Positions 15,639-28,835 of a DNA stretch of 32,077 bases are shown piece by piece. The translations under genes and the position numbers were made by a program. Origin of the DNA: Planctomycetota bacterium (GTDB lineage: Bacteria > Planctomycetota > UBA1135 > GCA-002686595). The stretch covers positions 1 to 32,077 of the forward strand of contig JAJDET010000157.1 in assembly GCA_029259655.1 (NCBI GenBank), given 5' to 3'. How positions within the stretch are numbered: the stretch's first letter is position 1; each line of letters starts with the position of its first letter. Below the pieces are notes generated by a model. It saw nothing but the letters and a program-made list of their open reading frames with translations, was not told the origin of the DNA and did not search any database.

Positions 15639-16915
15639 GCGAGCTCGCCGACAAGCTGCGTCGCCTGCGGCGCGACGACGCTCCGCCCGCCCTTCCTGCA
15701 AAGGGCCCCGCTCCGCCCGCGTGGCTGCGCGAGCGGCTCGCGGAGGACATCGGCGCCGCGGATCCGCGCCGTAACGTCGCAGCGCCGCGCGACCTCGAGG
15801 TCGCGCGCACCGACGCCGGCGCCTTCGCCTACCGCGAGGAGCAATTCGACGAGGATCACCGCCACGGCGAGGTCCCGCTCGCCGACATCGATCACGCCGT
15901 CGGCGACGTCCTGGGCCTGGTCGCGAAGGACTCTGCCTGCGCCGAGCTCCCGCTGCGCGACTGCGTCTACCTCGACGTCGAGACCACCGGGCTCTCCGGC
16001 GGCGCGGGCACGATCTCGTTCCTGGTCGCGCTCGGGCGCTTCGACGGGAGCGCGTTCCGGCTCTGGCAGGGCTTCTTGCGCGACCCGGGCGAGGAGGCCG
16101 CGATGCTCGTCGACGTCGCGCGTCGCGTCGCCGACGCAGCCGGCGTCGTCTCCTTCTTCGGCAAGTCCTTCGACCGCCACCGGCTCGAGGACAAGATGCG
16201 CGTCTTCGGGATCGAGCCGCCCTTCGGAGAGCTCCCGCACCTCGATCTCTACTGGCCGATCCAGCGGCTCTACGGTCCGGCCTTCCCCGACGGCCGCCTG
16301 CAGACGGCGGAGCGCGAGCTGGCGGGTGTCCGGCGCGAGGACGACCTCCCGGGCAGCCGCGCCCCCGAGGCCTGGTTCGACTTCCTCGCCGGACGCGGGC
16401 ACCGGCTCGAGGACGTCTTCCGCCACAACCGGGACGACGTGTTGTCGCTGGTCGTGCTGGCGGCGCACGTCGGGCGCGTCCTCGAGGAGGGCGCGGCGCT
16501 CCCCGGAGCGCCCGGAGCCCGGGCGAGCGGGCTCGCGCGCCTCTTCGCCGCTCGGCGTGAAACGGCCCGGGCTCTCGACTGGGCCGAGCGCGCGCTCGAG
16601 CACGGGCCTCCCGATCCCCGTTCCCTGGGGCTCCTGCGCGCCGACCTCCTCGCGCGGACGGGCGAGGTCGAGGGCGCCGCGGCCGCCCTCGAGGACCTCG
16701 CGGCGGGGGAGGACGAGGTCGCCGCGGACGCGCTCCTGGCCCTCGCGAAGCTCTACGAACACGGATCGAACGATCCCGCCCGCGCCGCGGAGTGCTGCGG
16801 CCGCCTGCGGACCCTGTCCGAGCGCGCGCTCACCGGCCGACCCTACGCCCGCGCCGTTCGCGGCCTCGCGCACCGCGAGGAACGTCTCGGGCGCAAGCTC
16901 GCGCGAGACGCCTGA
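15635..16915 (+). CDS. mrfB: MrfB/YprB-type DEDD exonuclease with TPR-like tail
   Basis: 426 residues starting at GTG inside the mrfA stop (GTGA). The nuclease domain is RNase H-like: YLDVETTGLSGG gives Asp114 and Glu116, VSFFGKSFDRHRLEDK carries the next acidic residue, and FRHNRDDVLSLV holds the HNxxD motif. The segments DLPGSRAPEAWFDFL and FRHNRDDVLSLVVL match the YprB pattern closely. Residues ~310-410 are Ala-rich helical repeats, like the TPR of Bacillus MrfB. The family acts as a metal-dependent DNA exonuclease downstream of MrfA. A 12-bp palindrome (GCGCCGCGGCGC, 16917-16928) follows the stop after one base. Confidence 0.88.
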   Translation: MSELADKLRRLRRDDAPPALPAKGPAPPAWLRERLAEDIGAADPRRNVAAPRDLEVARTDAGAFAYREEQFDEDHRHGEVPLADIDHAVGDVLGLVAKDSACAELPLRDCVYLDVETTGLSGGAGTISFLVALGRFDGSAFRLWQGFLRDPGEEAAMLVDVARRVADAAGVVSFFGKSFDRHRLEDKMRVFGIEPPFGELPHLDLYWPIQRLYGPAFPDGRLQTAERELAGVRREDDLPGSRAPEAWFDFLAGRGHRLEDVFRHNRDDVLSLVVLAAHVGRVLEEGAALPGAPGARASGLARLFAARRETARALDWAERALEHGPPDPRSLGLLRADLLARTGEVEGAAAALEDLAAGEDEVAADALLALAKLYEHGSNDPARAAECCGRLRTLSERALTGRPYARAVRGLAHREERLGRKLARDA

Positions 16916-16933
16916 CGCGCCGCGGCGCCGAAG

Positions 16934-16942
16934 TTATCCACA
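16934..16942 (+). promoter_or_regulatory. Single perfect DnaA-box match (TTATCCACA)
   Basis: A consensus DnaA box in the 182-bp gap between the mrfB-like and dynamin-like genes. No second clear box, AT-rich tract or dnaA/dnaN gene is nearby, so this is not evidence of an origin. It could be a DnaA regulatory or titration site, or chance. Confidence 0.35.
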
Positions 16943-17097
16943 GGGCGTGCGGTCCGCGCCGCGTCGTGGGTCCCGGGGGAAGGCCCGCGCGCGAAAGTTG
17001 CGTAGTGCGCGGTGTGATTCCCCTTGCTTTGACCCCAGGAGGGCGGAAACTCGCACCTGTACGCCCGACTTCGTTCCCGTCGTTCGAGGGTCACCCG

Positions 17098-19236
17098 ATG
17101 GACACCCTTCTCAGTCAGTTCTGCAAGGACTTCGACAAGAGCCTACGTCCGATCCTCTCTCCGCTGGAGGGAGCGTCCCAGGCGCTCACCCGCGGTGAAG
17201 AGGGGCTGCCCGGACGGGGGTTCCTCCCGAACCTCCTCGACCTGGGCCTCCAGTTCCGCGCGCTCGTCGACAAGGTCGCCGAGCAGCAGGCCTACGTCCT
17301 GATCTTCGGGCCCCTGAAGAGCGGCAAGTCCACGCTGATGAACGGCGTGTGCTCGACCTACGTCAGCGAGGTCACGACGCTCCCGGCGTACCCCTGCATG
17401 GTGTACGTGTCCCACTCGGACTCGCTGCGCTTCATCGTCACGCGCTACAACGGCGACACGCAGCACTTCACCGATCCCACCGCGCTCAGGATGGAGATCA
17501 ACCGGGCTCACGGCGAGCTCGCGGACAGGATCCGCGAGGTCGAGCGCAAGGAAGAGACCTTCGATCCCGCCGTGCACTTCCCGAAGGCCATCCGGCGCGT
17601 CGACGTCAAGGTCCCGGCGGGCGAGCTCGAGCAGTCCGGCGCCGTGCTCGTCGACACGCCCGGCCTCTACGCGCGGATGAAGTTCGGCTACGACCAGATG
17701 ACGCGCGACTTCCGCAATGCGGCGGCCTGCGCGATCTTCGTCGTGAAGAGCGACAACCTGTTCCTCGAGCAGGTCTTCAACGAGTTCAGCCAGCTGCTCG
17801 AGCTCTTCAGCCGCATCTTCCTCGTCGTCAACCTCGACAGCAGCAAGCGCGACCTCAAGCCCGACGGGAGCCTGGTCCCGAGCCTGGAGCGCGAGGACCC
17901 GCTGCGCATCATCGAGGCCTTCGAGAACCTCGCCATGAGCGCTCCGCTCAAGGCCGCCGCCGACGAGGGGCGCCTGCGGATCTACCCGGTCGACCTCCTG
18001 CACGCGGCCAGCCGGCGCATCCTCGAGAAGCGCGGCGGGGCGAAGGAGGACGAGCAGTTCGAGGGCGAGGCCAGCTTCGAGACCTTCATCGAAGACCTGA
18101 CCGAGTACCTGAACAGCACGGAGTACCTGGTCGCGTTCCTGTCCGACAGCCTGCGGCGGGCGACGTCGCTGCTGGGTGAGGTGGCCGAGCTCTTCGATCA
18201 CAGCGCGCTCGCCGAGCTCTCCGAGCGCGTCCGGCGCCTCGAGCGCGACCACGAGCTCGCGACGGCGCGCAAGGGCGCGCTCGCGCGATTGTGCGAGTTC
18301 ACCTGGAGCGAGGCGTTCGCCGATCTCCAGAGCGACCTCGAGGCGCTCGCGCGCGAATGGGCGCGGGGCGTCGAGCTCGAGACGGCGGGGCGCCTGGACG
18401 AAGAGCTCGAGGACTGGTTCGAGAGCGACGAGAGCGTGCAGGCGCTGCTCGACGGACGCCTGACCCTGGTCCTCCAGGACCACCGCGAGGCGCTTGGCAA
18501 CCAGCTGGTCAAGGCGCTCTCGGAGCGCGTCTCGCGCGGAGCCGCCGGGATCGCGATTCCCGAGCGGGTCCAGGGCGACCTCCTGACGGCGCGCATCCAC
18601 CTCGACGACCTCGGCCGCCAGAGCCTCGCGCCGCCCGAGCCCGCCGCGCTGCGCTCCTCCATCGCCGCCCCGTTCACCGCCGAGTCGATCCCCGTCAAGC
18701 GGGCGGTCTTCTGGGACTGGTTCCTGTTCCGCAGCAAGAGCGTCGTGCGCCGCCGTCTCTTCGGACCGGCGGAACGCCCGGCACTCGCGGTTCCCGCGGA
18801 CGTCAAGGAGAGGCGCCTCGGTGACGGCGCCGTCGATGCCCTGCGCGACCGGCTCGCGGAGTACTCGGCGTCCTTCTTCCCGGCCTGCCTGCGCGAGCTC
18901 TGTGAGCTCATCCTCGGCGACTACGCGCAGGCGACGGGTCGGCGCGTGATCGAGCAGCTCGAGGCCGAGCGCGACAAGCAGACCGCCGAGCTGACGATCC
19001 TCGACGGCCGGCTGCGCGACCACCGCTCCGTGCTCGAGCGACTGGGCGAGCTCGAGCGCCAGGTCGACGAGTCGTCCGAAGCCGTCTCTCGCCTCTCGAG
19101 CGAGTACGGCCGGACCGAGCCGGTCAAGCTGCTCCGACCGGTCGAGCCTCCGACGCCCTCGACGGAGCCCGCCGCGGACGTCGAGCAGGTGGTGGACGTC
19201 CAGCTCCCCGATCTGGCTCCGACCGAGGAAGCCTGA
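17098..19236 (+). CDS. Dynamin-like GTPase
   Basis: 712 residues. G1 is GPLKSGKS (71-78, Lys77); G3 is DTPG (186-189) within VLVDTPGLYARM; the G4 region is LVVNLDSSKRD (Asn245, Asp247), lacking the usual NKxD Lys. After the GTPase domain come long helical stretches (ELSERVRRLERDHELATARK at ~378), a hydrophobic/basic patch (AVFWDWFLFRSKSVVRRRLF, ~538-557) that could touch membrane, and a C-terminal coiled coil (~615-675, EQLEAERDKQTAELTILDGR). No full transmembrane helix is seen. Bacterial dynamin-like proteins remodel or protect membranes; that role here is inferred from the fold. The ATG at 17098 has GAGGG 7 nt upstream, and upstream in-frame sequence looks non-coding. The stop lies 6 bp from that of the convergent ATPase gene. 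Confidence 0.7.
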   Translation: MDTLLSQFCKDFDKSLRPILSPLEGASQALTRGEEGLPGRGFLPNLLDLGLQFRALVDKVAEQQAYVLIFGPLKSGKSTLMNGVCSTYVSEVTTLPAYPCMVYVSHSDSLRFIVTRYNGDTQHFTDPTALRMEINRAHGELADRIREVERKEETFDPAVHFPKAIRRVDVKVPAGELEQSGAVLVDTPGLYARMKFGYDQMTRDFRNAAACAIFVVKSDNLFLEQVFNEFSQLLELFSRIFLVVNLDSSKRDLKPDGSLVPSLEREDPLRIIEAFENLAMSAPLKAAADEGRLRIYPVDLLHAASRRILEKRGGAKEDEQFEGEASFETFIEDLTEYLNSTEYLVAFLSDSLRRATSLLGEVAELFDHSALAELSERVRRLERDHELATARKGALARLCEFTWSEAFADLQSDLEALAREWARGVELETAGRLDEELEDWFESDESVQALLDGRLTLVLQDHREALGNQLVKALSERVSRGAAGIAIPERVQGDLLTARIHLDDLGRQSLAPPEPAALRSSIAAPFTAESIPVKRAVFWDWFLFRSKSVVRRRLFGPAERPALAVPADVKERRLGDGAVDALRDRLAEYSASFFPACLRELCELILGDYAQATGRRVIEQLEAERDKQTAELTILDGRLRDHRSVLERLGELERQVDESSEAVSRLSSEYGRTEPVKLLRPVEPPTPSTEPAADVEQVVDVQLPDLAPTEEA

Positions 19237-19242
19237 CGCTCC

Positions 19243-20718
19243 TCAGTTCATCGTCCGGCGCAGCAGGCCGGAGCGATCGATCCACGCCGCGCGCTCGACG
19301 TCGAAGCGCGCGCGCGGGATGCGCCACGCGTCATCGTCCGCCGAGAGGTCGCCGGGCAGCTCCTTGAGGTGGTCGAGCATCACGGCCGAGAGGAAGCCGA
19401 AGGAGTAGCGCGGCGTCCCGAGCGAGCCGAGGGTCGAGCGCAGGTGGTCGAGGTCGAAGCCGTCCTCGAAGAGATCCGCCAGGCTCTCGACGGAGCTGCG
19501 GCTCTCGAGGCTCGCGCGCAACCGCTTGTTCGCGATCTCGTAGAGCTCCTGCCCGCTCCACTTGAGCTCGGGGATCATGTTCGACTTGTCGAGCCGCATG
19601 CTCTTCAGGTCCTCGGGACTCGCGTTCCTGTACAGCCGCTCGAGCTCGATGGGGAGGAAGAGCTTCAAGGCGAGGCCCGGGTGCTGCAAGAGCTTGATGT
19701 CGAGCAAGGTCTCGATGAACGTCCCCATGAGCGCGGCGTCGCCGGAGATCAACGACGGCTCGTCCACGCGGTCCATCAGGACGTACCAGCTCTTGAAGCC
19801 GAAGGTCTCGGTCAGGTCGAAGAGTCGCTCGAGGTGCTCGTAGCGCACCTCCTCGAGCCCGGGCTCGGGCAGCGGGAACTCCGCGTGCTCGCGGGTCGGC
19901 AGGCTCGCGAGCACCTTGGCCAGGGGCTCGGCGTCGCGGCGCAGGACGCGCAGGCTCCGCACCGCTCGCCGCGCGCGGCGGCGCCGGCCGAAGCGCGCCA
20001 GCGCGTGGCCGGCCCAGGTCGCGAGGACCAGGAAGGCCCCGCCGGCGTACCAGGCGCGCGGATCCCCGAGGTCCACCTCGGCGAAGTGCGGCAGGAACGC
20101 CAGCATGACTCCCGCGAGCGTGAAGAGCGTGATTCCGAGCCCCCGCATCGCGGCGCGGCCGTCGAAGATCCGGAGCGCGCGGCGCAGTCCGCCGATCGCC
20201 TCCGTGGCCGTCCGCCGCTTCGACTCGTAGTAGAGCGACGCCAGGAGGAGCACGTTGACCTTCTGCTTGCGCGAGAGGCTCTTGTGCTTCGCGTCTCCGT
20301 CGAGGCACAGGTCGACGAGCCTCGTCGTCCCGAGCGCGAGCAGGCAGTCGAGGTGGTCCGTGACCTTCCAGTTCTTCAGCACGTGCGCGGCCTTCTTGGC
20401 CTCCCCGCGCGAGTGCTGCAGGTAGGGGTTGAAGTCCACGTACTCGATCACGAAGGCCTTGTCGCCGTCCCGCGCCGGGCTCTCGTTGTACTCGTCGAGG
20501 CGCCGCCGCATCATCAGCCGCAGGCCGCTCTTCCCGCTGCCCTTCTCGCCGAAGACGATGCCGGGCGCCGGCATCCGCGGGTCGCCGTAGATCCGGTCGA
20601 ACCCGCTGTGGACCGCGGACGAGTCGATCTCCGCGAGGATGAAGTCCTTGTCCGCATCCTCGCAGGCGAACGGGTCCGTGCGGAGCCCCCAATGATCGCG
20701 CCACTCCTGAGTGAACAT
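19243..20718 (-). CDS. Membrane P-loop ATPase of KAP-like layout
   Basis: 491 residues. Walker A is GEKGSGKS (57-64) and Walker B is WYVLMDRVDE (311-320). Between them sit two predicted transmembrane helices (~192-211, GLGITLFTLAGVMLAFLPHF; ~223-241, WYAGGAFLVLATWAGHALA) followed by an Arg-rich stretch. Membrane helices inserted between Walker A and B are typical of KAP-family NTPases, some of which occur in phage-defence or membrane-organising settings. I cannot prove KAP membership by eye; another AAA/STAND-type ATPase is possible. The start ATG at 20718 follows a candidate promoter by 11 nt. The gene is last in a - strand run of six and abuts the dynamin-like gene tail to tail. Confidence 0.6.
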   Translation of the reverse strand: MFTQEWRDHWGLRTDPFACEDADKDFILAEIDSSAVHSGFDRIYGDPRMPAPGIVFGEKGSGKSGLRLMMRRRLDEYNESPARDGDKAFVIEYVDFNPYLQHSRGEAKKAAHVLKNWKVTDHLDCLLALGTTRLVDLCLDGDAKHKSLSRKQKVNVLLLASLYYESKRRTATEAIGGLRRALRIFDGRAAMRGLGITLFTLAGVMLAFLPHFAEVDLGDPRAWYAGGAFLVLATWAGHALARFGRRRRARRAVRSLRVLRRDAEPLAKVLASLPTREHAEFPLPEPGLEEVRYEHLERLFDLTETFGFKSWYVLMDRVDEPSLISGDAALMGTFIETLLDIKLLQHPGLALKLFLPIELERLYRNASPEDLKSMRLDKSNMIPELKWSGQELYEIANKRLRASLESRSSVESLADLFEDGFDLDHLRSTLGSLGTPRYSFGFLSAVMLDHLKELPGDLSADDDAWRIPRARFDVERAAWIDRSGLLRRTMN

Positions 20719-20729
20719 GCGTGATCGCG

Positions 20730-20758
20730 ATCCTACGGGGTGCCCACTACCAATCCAA
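20730..20758 (-). promoter_or_regulatory. Candidate promoter of the KAP-like ATPase gene
   Basis: On the - strand: TTGGAT (20758-20753), a 17-bp spacer, TAGGAT (20735-20730), then 11 nt to the ATG. This gives the ATPase its own near-leaderless transcript although it follows purN by only 55 bp. Confidence 0.45.
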
Positions 20759-20776
20759 TCACCGCCGATCCAATCA
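20753..20776 (-). repeat. Two direct copies of TGATTGGAT
   Basis: On the - strand, TGATTGGAT occurs at 20776-20768 and again at 20761-20753, start-to-start distance 15 bp. The downstream copy contains the -35 box of the ATPase promoter and the upstream one overlaps the purN stop codon. It may be a regulator-binding pair. Confidence 0.4.
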
Positions 20777-21403
20777 TCGAGCGGAGCGGACGACGCGCCC
20801 GCCTTCGAAGCGCACCTCTCCGGCGAGGTGGAGGCGCACGGCTTCGGGCAGCGCGACCTTCTCCTCCTCGAACACGCGGGCGGCGAGCGACTCGACCGTG
20901 TCTCCCGGTCGGACGTCGACCTCGCGCTGCAGCACGATGGGGCCGGCGTCGTACTCGTTCGTGACGTAGTGGACGGTGCAACCCGTTTTCGGGACGCCGG
21001 TCTCGAGGACCGCCCGGTGGACCCGGTCCCCGTAGTACCCCTTGCCGCCGAAGGCCGGCAGGAGCGCCGGGTGGATGTTGAGCACGCGACCCTCCCAGTG
21101 CTCGGGTAGCACGAGCAGCCTCAGGAAGCCGGCCAGCACAACCAGCTCGCAGCCGCGCGCCTCGATCGCGTCGAAGACTGCTCTGCTGAAGGCCGCCGCG
21201 TCGGCGTGGTCCCCGTGCCGGACCACGACACTCTCGATCTCGCGCCGCGCCGCGCGCTCGAGGGCCATGACGCCCGGGCGGTCCGACACGACGAGCCCGA
21301 CCCTGCACGCGAGCTCGCCGGCCTCGATCCGATCCGCGAGGTTCTCGAGCGAGCGCCCGCCCCCCGACACGAGGACGGCGATCGCCGGTGCGTCCGTGCT
21401 CAC
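20774..21403 (-). CDS. purN: Phosphoribosylglycinamide formyltransferase (GAR transformylase)
   Basis: 209 residues. PurN transfers a formyl group from 10-formyl-THF to GAR in de novo purine synthesis. Signatures: AVLVSGGGRSLENL at the N-terminus (usually SGxGSNL), the catalytic NIHPALLPAFGG, TGCTVHYVTNEYDAGPIV with the catalytic Asp, then QREVDVRPGDT. The length is normal. The GTG start lies inside the stop of the PNP-like gene (GTGA), so the two are translationally coupled. The GGGRS variation in the phosphate-binding loop is mild and does not argue against function. Confidence 0.9.
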   Translation of the reverse strand: MSTDAPAIAVLVSGGGRSLENLADRIEAGELACRVGLVVSDRPGVMALERAARREIESVVVRHGDHADAAAFSRAVFDAIEARGCELVVLAGFLRLLVLPEHWEGRVLNIHPALLPAFGGKGYYGDRVHRAVLETGVPKTGCTVHYVTNEYDAGPIVLQREVDVRPGDTVESLAARVFEEEKVALPEAVRLHLAGEVRFEGGRVVRSAR

Positions 21404-22248
21404 GAGCTCCGCTCCCGGTCGAGAGCTCGCGCGCGCTCGTCGACGTCGCCGGCGAGCGCGGCGCAGAGGTCGTCGAGCCCCGGCGCGAGGGCTTCCGAAG
21501 CGGCCAGGATGTCTTCGAGGTCTCCGCCGGCGCCGTCGTCGGTGACGGCCACGATAGAGAGCACGGCGAGGCCCGCGTGTCCCGCCGCGAGGAAGGACGC
21601 CGCGGCGCCCTGCACCACCAGCCCGGCGCCCAGCCCCGCGAGCAGCCGGCGCTCGGCCGGCGTGTCGATCGAGGGACCCGCCGTCGTCGCTCCGACCGTT
21701 TCCACGACGGAGAGCCCGAGCGCCTCTGCCTGCTCGATCGCGCCGCGTCGCAGTCTCGCGTCGTGTAGCCGCGAGAGGTCCGGGAAGAGCGGCCCGAGCT
21801 GGCTCTGGCCGAGGCCGAGCAGGGGGTTGCGGTCGCCGAAGCGCAGGTGATCGGTGAGGAAGGCGAGCGTGCCTCGCTCGGGCCCTCCCTCCAGGCCGCA
21901 TCCCGCCGACGCGTGCACGAGGACGCGAGCTCCGCACGCCGCCGCGAGCCAGCAGGGGAAGCCCGCTCCCCAGCGCGGGTCGTCGTCGGCGCACACGCCG
22001 GGGTCGTCGACGAGCCAGCACGCGAGGTCGCCGAGCTTGCCCGTGACGAGCACCGAGTCGCGCCAGCCCTCTGGTGTGCCCGCGAGGTCGCCGAGCGTCA
22101 CGTCGCTCCGCTCCGCGAGGCGATCGGCGAGGAGACCGGCACCGGTGGAGAGCAGGTAGAGCGCTCGCGTCCGCCCGAGGTTCGAGGGGCCGCTGCGCGC
22201 GCTCGAGACGGCATCGTCGAGGGTGGGGGCGGGGGATGGTGCGGGCAT
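21400..22248 (-). CDS. Divergent purine nucleoside phosphorylase homologue
   Basis: 282 residues of the PNP/MTAP (family I) fold. Recognisable segments: phosphate-site LLSTGAGLLADRL (32-44), TDHLRFGDRNPLLG (132-145), LFPDLSRLHDARLRRGA (154-170), and ATTAGPSIDTPAERRLLAGL (187-206), which keeps the Glu region of the base pocket. But where classical PNPs have RFHxYEG, this protein has DDPGVCADDDP (81-91), removing the Arg/His phosphate and sugar ligands. The GMSTVPE-like segment is GAAASFL (214-220), and the purine-binding Asn of ITN is Asp (VTDD, 235-238). Either the substrate differs or the protein is non-catalytic. It overlaps purN by GTGA, tying it to purine metabolism. The ATG at 22248 is the first start that gives the full fold. 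Confidence 0.75.
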   Translation of the reverse strand: MPAPSPAPTLDDAVSSARSGPSNLGRTRALYLLSTGAGLLADRLAERSDVTLGDLAGTPEGWRDSVLVTGKLGDLACWLVDDPGVCADDDPRWGAGFPCWLAAACGARVLVHASAGCGLEGGPERGTLAFLTDHLRFGDRNPLLGLGQSQLGPLFPDLSRLHDARLRRGAIEQAEALGLSVVETVGATTAGPSIDTPAERRLLAGLGAGLVVQGAAASFLAAGHAGLAVLSIVAVTDDGAGGDLEDILAASEALAPGLDDLCAALAGDVDERARALDRERSS

Positions 22249-22361
22249 GGGGGGTGAGTCTCCGCGAACCCTCGCGTCCCGAGCAAGTCGAGGCGGGCTC
22301 CCGTCTCGTATCCGGCGCGTAACCGGCTGCCGCGGGAAAGGCTTGCGTCGTTCCCGGTCCG

Positions 22362-25180
<2,819 letters not shown>

Positions 25181-25184
<4 letters not shown>

Positions 25185-25909
25185 GGAGCCGTCGGTCTCC
25201 CCGGCAGTCCGTCGAAGATCGACGTTCCGATCCGAACGATGTCGGAGCCGGCCGCGATCGCCTCGCGGAAGTCCCCGCTCATGCCCATGGAGAGCCGCGG
25301 TGCTCCACCGCGGAACGCCAGTGCCGGGAGCTCTTGCGCGGTCTCGTAGAGCTGGTCGAACACGCGCCGCGCGCCATCTCTCTTCGCCTGTCCGTCCGGC
25401 AGGAGCGGCGCCATGGTCATGAGGCCGAGGAGCTCGACGTGATCCAGCTCGGCGGCGAAGTCGACGGCCGGGACGAGGGCCGCCGGGTCGAACCCGTGCT
25501 TGGCCTCTTCGTCCGCGAGCAGGACCTGCAGGTAGATGCCGATCGTGCGTCCCGTCTGCGCGGCGTGGCGCTCGATCGTCTCCAGGAGCGAGTGGGAGTC
25601 GACCGAGTGGATCTCGTGGGCCGCGCGAACGACCCGCGCCGCCTTGTTGCGCTGGAGGTGTCCGACGAAGTGCCAGGTCGGGTCGAGCCCGCGCTCGTCG
25701 AAGTACGCGCGCTTCGTCTCGAGCGAGTCGATGCGACTCTCGCCCAGGTCGATCTGGCCGAGCTCGCACAGGGCCAGCGCCACCTCGGGCGTGACCGACT
25801 TCGTGACGGCGATGAGGGCGACCGAGTCGGGCTCGCGCTCGGCGGAGACGAGGGCCTCCTCGATCTCGGCCACGACGCGGTTCAGGTTCGTTTCGAGCTG
25901 TTCTTGCAC
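25181..25909 (-). CDS. yggS: YggS/PROSC-family PLP homeostasis protein
   Basis: 242 residues; the family binds pyridoxal phosphate and buffers its cellular level without known catalysis. The PLP Lys is Lys37 in LIAVTKSVTPE, at the usual distance from the N-terminus, which supports the GTG start at 25909. Other signatures: HFVGHLQRNKA, the VDSHSLLETI stretch, and SMGMSGDFREAIAAGSDIVR near the C-terminus. No Shine-Dalgarno is evident. It is followed by the kinase gene with a 4-base GTGA overlap and preceded by tilS, 96 bp away. Confidence 0.92.
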
Positions 25910-25967
25910 AGGATAGACCGGCGGCGCCTCTCGTCTTGCCGCGGCTGGGGGATGCGCCCGGGCGAGC

Positions 25968-25986
25968 GGATCCCGAACCGGGATCC
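25968..25986 (-). terminator. Perfect stem-loop after tilS
   Basis: GGATCCCG pairs fully with CGGGATCC across a 3-nt loop, 19 bp past the tilS stop and ahead of yggS. No T-tract follows, so it may terminate weakly or protect the end of the tilS message. Confidence 0.4.
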
Positions 25987-26005
25987 AAGGCGCCGACCCC
26001 CGAGG

Positions 26006-28828
<2,823 letters not shown>

Positions 28829-28835
28829 GCTCGGG

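Noticed and set aside
13164-15701. 845-residue - strand open frame opposite the helicase
   Set aside because: Shadow of the mrfA-like gene, which has a full set of helicase motifs.
16916-17097. Replication origin at the DnaA box
   Set aside because: Only one box, no AT-rich unwinding tract, and no dnaA, dnaN or gyrB nearby.
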